The translations under genes were made by a program, and so were the position numbers. A stretch of 64,000 bases of DNA from Pseudactinotalea sp. HY158 (GTDB lineage Bacteria; Actinomycetota; Actinomycetes; Actinomycetales; Beutenbergiaceae), in NCBI RefSeq assembly GCF_009660225.1, contig NZ_CP045920.1:1116001-1180000 (forward strand), in the 5' to 3' direction. The notes under the pieces are model-generated. The model had not been told where the DNA came from, did not search any database, and worked only from the letters and a program-made list of their open reading frames with translations. This document shows, in pieces, positions 60,505 to 64,000 of the stretch (position 1 is the first letter of the stretch; each line of letters starts with the position of its first letter).

Positions 60505-63261
60505 TCACTCGCTCACCTCGACGATCCCGCGGGCGCCGCGCTCGGCATCGGCCATGACGTGGTTGATCATCGGGTAGTGGCCGGCCTCGACGAAGACCGT
60601 CTCCACGAATCCGCCCTGGGCGGCGAGCAGGTCGAGTGCCTGCGATCCGCCCGCATCGTAGCCGGGCGGGTCGAGCGGCCCGCGGCCGTCCTTGAGCAGA
60701 TACGTGCCCTCCTTGTACACGGTGTCGAACTGGGCGCCGACGATGTGGAAGCTCAGCGGCCGGTTCGGTCCGATGTCGAGGAGCCAGAACCGCACCCGCT
60801 CGCCGACCTTCGCCTGCAGCGGATTGTCGAGGTACTGGTTGACGAAGCCGTTGAACATGACGGCGTCGACCTGCTCGGTCGCCGCCTTCGTCGCATCCAC
60901 CTCCATGGGCTCACTGAGCTCACCGGAGGTGCCCGCCGCACCCGCGGTGTCCAGGTACAGCTCGGACTGGGTGATGACATAGGACCGGTCCACCTCCGGC
61001 AGCCCCGGCGGCTCGATAACGATCGCGCCCGCCATGCCGGCCGCGATGTGGGCGGTCATCGGCATCGTGCCGCAGTGGTACATCCACATCCCGGCCCGCT
61101 TCGCCGTGAACGTGTACTCGAGGGATTCGCCCGGAGCGATGTCGCGCATCGGCTCGTCGGGCGCCAGTTCGCTCGCGTGGAAGTCGATCGAGTGCCCCAT
61201 CGTGCCGTCGTTGATCAGCGTCACCTTGAACGTGTCGCCCACCCGCCCGTGCAGCGTCGGCCCGGTCGAGGAGCCGTTATAGGTCCAGCGCACCTGCCGC
61301 ACCCCGGGGGCGACCTCGGTGGGCACGTCGGTCACCCGCATCGTGACCTCGTGCTCGGTCTCCTCGGTCAGCGGCGGCAGCTCCGGGTCGAAGCCGGTGA
61401 AGTCCTCGGGCCAGGGGGCCATGAAATCGATCGGTGAGGACGAATCACCCGCATCACTCGAGGAGCCCGTGCCGCCGTGCATGCCACCCATGTCACCCGG
61501 GCCACCCATGTCACCCATGCCGTTCATGCCATCGGTGCCGCCGGTCCGGTCCGAGCCGCCGGCCTGCCCGCCGGTGGCGACGACCTCGAAGACCATCCCC
61601 ATCTGCCGGTGCCCCACGATCGAGCACCAGCCGTCGATGTCCGCGCCGACGACGCCCACCTCGAGCGTGGTCGACTCGCCCGGGGCCAGCCGCCCGGAGT
61701 TCGCGCCGTCGGCGAGCACGAGGTCGTGCACCTCCGCCTCGTCGGCGTTCGTCAGGTTGATCACGAGCTCGTTGCCCACGGGCACCTCGACGGACGCCGG
61801 GTGGAAGCGCATGTCGCTCATGGTGACGTCGACCGTGGTCACCTCGCCGGTGGCGGTCACCGCACTCGTGTCGTCGGCGGCCGGCCGGTCGGCCCCCGCC
61901 GTCGGGAAGCCCGCGGCGGCCGGGTCGAGGCCCACGCCGAGCGCGGCACCGACGGCGATGACCGTCACCCCGGCGATGAGCTGCGGCCGCGACCACGACA
62001 GCGTGAGGGCGCGCTCGGCCCGGTCGTGGGTGGGCGCCCCGCCCCGGGCGGGCGGGCTCGCCTGGGCCGCCCGCTTCGCCCGGATCCCGGCCGCGAGCCC
62101 GGTGAGGATGAACACGAGCGTGCTCGCGAGCGCCACGAGGGTCACGGCCGAGAGCACGACCCGCACGAGGCTCGGCACGGGCAGCAGGCACGCGGCGAGG
62201 CCGAGGTTGACCACGACCACCCGCCACGTGCCCCACCGCTCCATGCCCTTCATCGTCGCCCGCAGCACCGACGGGCCGCCGCCGAGCACGACGGGCAGCA
62301 GGTAGCTGAGCGCCCCGAAGAGCACCTGGAGGGCGAAACCCACGAGGAAGATCACGGTGAGATTGCCGTAGGAGCCGGCGAGCGCCGTCCATCCGCGGCC
62401 GAGCAGGGCCACGCCCATGGTCACGAGGCCGATCGGCAGCCAGAGCAGGCCCGCGCCGACCGAGAGCGTGGGGAACGCGTACGGGGGCCGGTTGCGGGCG
62501 GCGACCAGGATCGGCCAGTAGACGACGAGCGCGCCGGCCAGGTAGCACGCGATCCCGGCCGCGGCGAGCGGCTCGAGACCCACGAGCGGGCCGGCGATCA
62601 CGGCGGCGAGCCCGACGAGCAGCACCGGCAGCGCGCGGCGGGAGGTCCGCTCCGAGCCCTCGGCCATGCGGGTGCGCAGCATCGTGGGCCACAGCGTGAC
62701 GAGCGTGCCGAGGATGCTCAGCCCGATCCAGCCGAGCAGGTTCGTCATCGTGTGCGCCACGAGGAGCCGGCCGTGCCACGGGTCCCCCAGCCCCCGGGCG
62801 AGCAACACCCCGAACGTGGCCCCGACCGGCAGCATCGCCGCGGCCGCGACGTAGTAGCGCACCGTGATGCGGAACCGCCCGGGCAGGGCGACCCGCAGGC
62901 GCCGCACGAGCATGACCCCGTGCCAGGCCACGGCGACGCTGATGGCCGCGGCCCCGGCGATCGTCAGCGGCCACAGCGTCAGCGGCACCCCGGCGAACAC
63001 GGCGACGGCTCCGACGTGGAACAGCCCCAGGCGCAGCGACTGTCTCCGGCGCGGCTCGATCGACTTGGTCTTGAGCAGCGCGTCGGCGAAGTGCACGCTC
63101 CAGACCATGACCGAATGGGTGAGCGCGCCCAGGGCCACGAGGTGCACCATGAGCCACCGGGAGTCGGCGAAGAACGGGTGGACGAGGCTGACGAGCACCG
63201 CCACGAACAGCCAGATGACGACGGGCCGGTCACGCATGAACCACGTGCCACGAGTACTCAC
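60505..63261 (-). CDS. Membrane-anchored multicopper oxidase / copper nitrite reductase-like fusion
   Basis: The 918-residue product starts at GTG 63261, overlapping the upstream membrane gene. Part 1 (1 to about 410) has about 12 hydrophobic segments with scattered His, including HPFF, LLVAHTMTNLLGW and SYLLPVVLGGG. Part 2 (about 455-565) is a cupredoxin-like domain (DVTMSDMRFHPASVEVPVG, DGWCSIVGHRQMGM with Cys/His/Met ligands). A Met/Gly/His-rich linker follows. Part 3 (about 605-918) is NirK-like with both copper sites: GHSIDFHASE, MYHCGTMPMTAHIAAGM, FHIVGAQFDTV and NHVMADAERGA. The Asp of IDFH and the His of FHIVG are the nitrite-reductase catalytic pair, so nitrite reduction to NO is likely; another oxidase role is possible. 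Confidence 0.85.
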   Translation of the reverse strand: MSTRGTWFMRDRPVVIWLFVAVLVSLVHPFFADSRWLMVHLVALGALTHSVMVWSVHFADALLKTKSIEPRRRQSLRLGLFHVGAVAVFAGVPLTLWPLTIAGAAAISVAVAWHGVMLVRRLRVALPGRFRITVRYYVAAAAMLPVGATFGVLLARGLGDPWHGRLLVAHTMTNLLGWIGLSILGTLVTLWPTMLRTRMAEGSERTSRRALPVLLVGLAAVIAGPLVGLEPLAAAGIACYLAGALVVYWPILVAARNRPPYAFPTLSVGAGLLWLPIGLVTMGVALLGRGWTALAGSYGNLTVIFLVGFALQVLFGALSYLLPVVLGGGPSVLRATMKGMERWGTWRVVVVNLGLAACLLPVPSLVRVVLSAVTLVALASTLVFILTGLAAGIRAKRAAQASPPARGGAPTHDRAERALTLSWSRPQLIAGVTVIAVGAALGVGLDPAAAGFPTAGADRPAADDTSAVTATGEVTTVDVTMSDMRFHPASVEVPVGNELVINLTNADEAEVHDLVLADGANSGRLAPGESTTLEVGVVGADIDGWCSIVGHRQMGMVFEVVATGGQAGGSDRTGGTDGMNGMGDMGGPGDMGGMHGGTGSSSDAGDSSSPIDFMAPWPEDFTGFDPELPPLTEETEHEVTMRVTDVPTEVAPGVRQVRWTYNGSSTGPTLHGRVGDTFKVTLINDGTMGHSIDFHASELAPDEPMRDIAPGESLEYTFTAKRAGMWMYHCGTMPMTAHIAAGMAGAIVIEPPGLPEVDRSYVITQSELYLDTAGAAGTSGELSEPMEVDATKAATEQVDAVMFNGFVNQYLDNPLQAKVGERVRFWLLDIGPNRPLSFHIVGAQFDTVYKEGTYLLKDGRGPLDPPGYDAGGSQALDLLAAQGGFVETVFVEAGHYPMINHVMADAERGARGIVEVSE

Positions 63262-64000
63262 GAATCACTCCGGGGGATGGACGACGTCGGGTCGGGTGGG
63301 GCGGGCCGGCTCACCTGTGCTCGGGTCGCCCGGGCTCGGGGTGCCGGTTCGGGGCGGGCGCGCGGGCCGAGCAGGCTCGAGGTGGCGGCCACGCCCACGA
63401 ACAGCAGCAGCGCGATGACGTTGACGACCGAGCCGGCGCGCCAGGCCGCGGTGATCCCGGCGAGGTCACCGGCGGCGACCCGCACGACCAGCCCCGCGTG
63501 CAGGAGCGCGAGCGGGGCCCACATGACCGCCCGGTAGGGCAGCGGCCGGCGGAGCACGGCGGGCAGGATGATCGGGGCGTGCGCCATGACCATCGAGATC
63601 GCGAAGCCGAGCATGACCGAGTGCACCACGAGGTCGTAGAGCGCGCCGGAGCGCTGATCGCCGGCGACGAGCCAGGCCGCAGCGGCCACGAGCAGCCACG
63701 CGTAGCCGGCCAGGAGCGCGGCGGCGCTGAAGCGGGGCAGCCCCGAGGACCGCACGAGGGTCCGGGCGAGATCGTGGCGCACGAGCCAGATCACGAAGAG
63801 CCCGAGCACGAGCCCGGTGGCGCGCGCGCCCCACGCGGGCCAGGGGAGCGTGGCGGTGATCGTCAGGGTCAGGGCGGTGGCCGCGAGCACGAGGGTGCGC
63901 CCGCCCGTGGCGGGCATCGCCAGCCGCGCGAGCTCCACGCGCTCGGCCCCGATCGTGAGCACGAGGAAGCCCACGAGCCAGGGCATGATCCACGGCAGCG
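63258..64000 (-). CDS. Polytopic membrane protein, partial (5' end beyond window)
   Basis: The frame is open to the right edge (reading LPWIMPWLVGFLVLTIG there), so the N terminus is missing; at least 245 residues are seen. About seven hydrophobic segments are present, with GERVELAR-like AERVELARLAMPA, a conserved-looking LVVHSVMLGFAISMVMAHAPIILPAV and a hydrophilic Arg/Pro-rich tail. The His-containing helix resembles segments of the membrane part of the following copper protein, and the stop overlaps that gene's GTG (GTGA). It is probably a partner of the nitrite-reductase-like protein; the family (NnrS-like or related) is a guess. Confidence 0.7.
   Translation of the reverse strand, partial: LPWIMPWLVGFLVLTIGAERVELARLAMPATGGRTLVLAATALTLTITATLPWPAWGARATGLVLGLFVIWLVRHDLARTLVRSSGLPRFSAAALLAGYAWLLVAAAAWLVAGDQRSGALYDLVVHSVMLGFAISMVMAHAPIILPAVLRRPLPYRAVMWAPLALLHAGLVVRVAAGDLAGITAAWRAGSVVNVIALLLFVGVAATSSLLGPRARPEPAPRARATRAQVSRPAPPDPTSSIPRSDS

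Overview
The window is very GC-rich, densely packed coding DNA. It has many ATGA/GTGA gene overlaps, GTG starts, promoters placed 6-7 bases before a start codon (leaderless transcripts), an Actinobacteria-type long LigA, a DUF2510 protein, a family-A exonuclease/polymerase-like protein and a DUF3516 helicase. Together these point to a high-GC Actinomycetota, most likely order Micrococcales; the genus cannot be read from the sequence alone. I saw no rRNA, tRNA, CRISPR array, insertion sequence, phage or replication origin. Both ends cut genes (mnmA at the left, a membrane protein gene at the right).

Layout. (1) 1-11.6 kb is housekeeping: mnmA, a repeat-rich lipoprotein, ligA, the 5-oxoprolinase genes pxpA-pxpB-pxpC (pxpB looks frameshifted), a small membrane protein, a MetE-fold protein and gatCAB. 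(2) 11.6-34.4 kb is a purine/urate degradation island: 8-oxoguanine deaminase, malate synthase, peroxiredoxin, a UraD-UraH fusion, uricase, an NCS2 permease, an IclR-type regulator, an allantoin/hydantoin racemase-like protein, an NCS1 permease, malic enzyme, a CitE-like aldolase, a glutamate-cysteine-ligase-like enzyme, hydroxypyruvate isomerase, tartronate semialdehyde reductase, glyoxylate carboligase, glycerate kinase, allantoinase and ureidoglycine aminohydrolase. (3) 34.6-39 kb holds two unknown proteins (the first relatively AT-rich and secreted), a MurR-RpiR regulator / sugar kinase / MurQ module and a membrane protein. (4) 39-51.5 kb is branched-chain amino acid synthesis: ilvD, ilvB-ilvN-ilvC, leuB, ilvE and cimA, with attenuators carrying tiny leader peptides in front of ilvB and cimA. 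(5) 51.5-64 kb is mixed: lipoate ligase, thioredoxin, DUF2510 and YccF membrane proteins, a surface acyltransferase with an 8-bp tandem repeat at its 5' end, a DUF3516 helicase, a Phd/VapB-VapC toxin-antitoxin pair, a beta-lactamase-fold protein, and a very large membrane-anchored copper nitrite-reductase-like protein with a partner membrane protein.

How the genes work together. The island converts urate (imported, or made from 8-oxoguanine) through 5-hydroxyisourate, OHCU, allantoin and allantoate to glyoxylate. Glyoxylate then goes either to glycerate 2-phosphate (Gcl, Hyi, GlxR, GlxK) or to malate and pyruvate (malate synthase, malic enzyme). Allantoate amidohydrolase and ureidoglycolate lyase are not in the window. 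Related 27-bp operator-like sequences lie at or just downstream of the -10 element of at least five promoters here, and probably six; they are the best evidence that the island is one regulon, presumably controlled by its own IclR protein. In the branched-chain block, CimA with LeuB suggests the pyruvate (citramalate) route to isoleucine, and the leader peptides carry Val/Leu/Ile or Ile codons next to terminator hairpins.

The less expected items are the shared operator, the frame-shifting 8-bp repeat in the acyltransferase, the two leaderless attenuator peptides, the placement of unusual enzymes (CitE-like aldolase, GCS-like ligase) inside a urate regulon, and the membrane-cupredoxin-nitrite reductase fusion.
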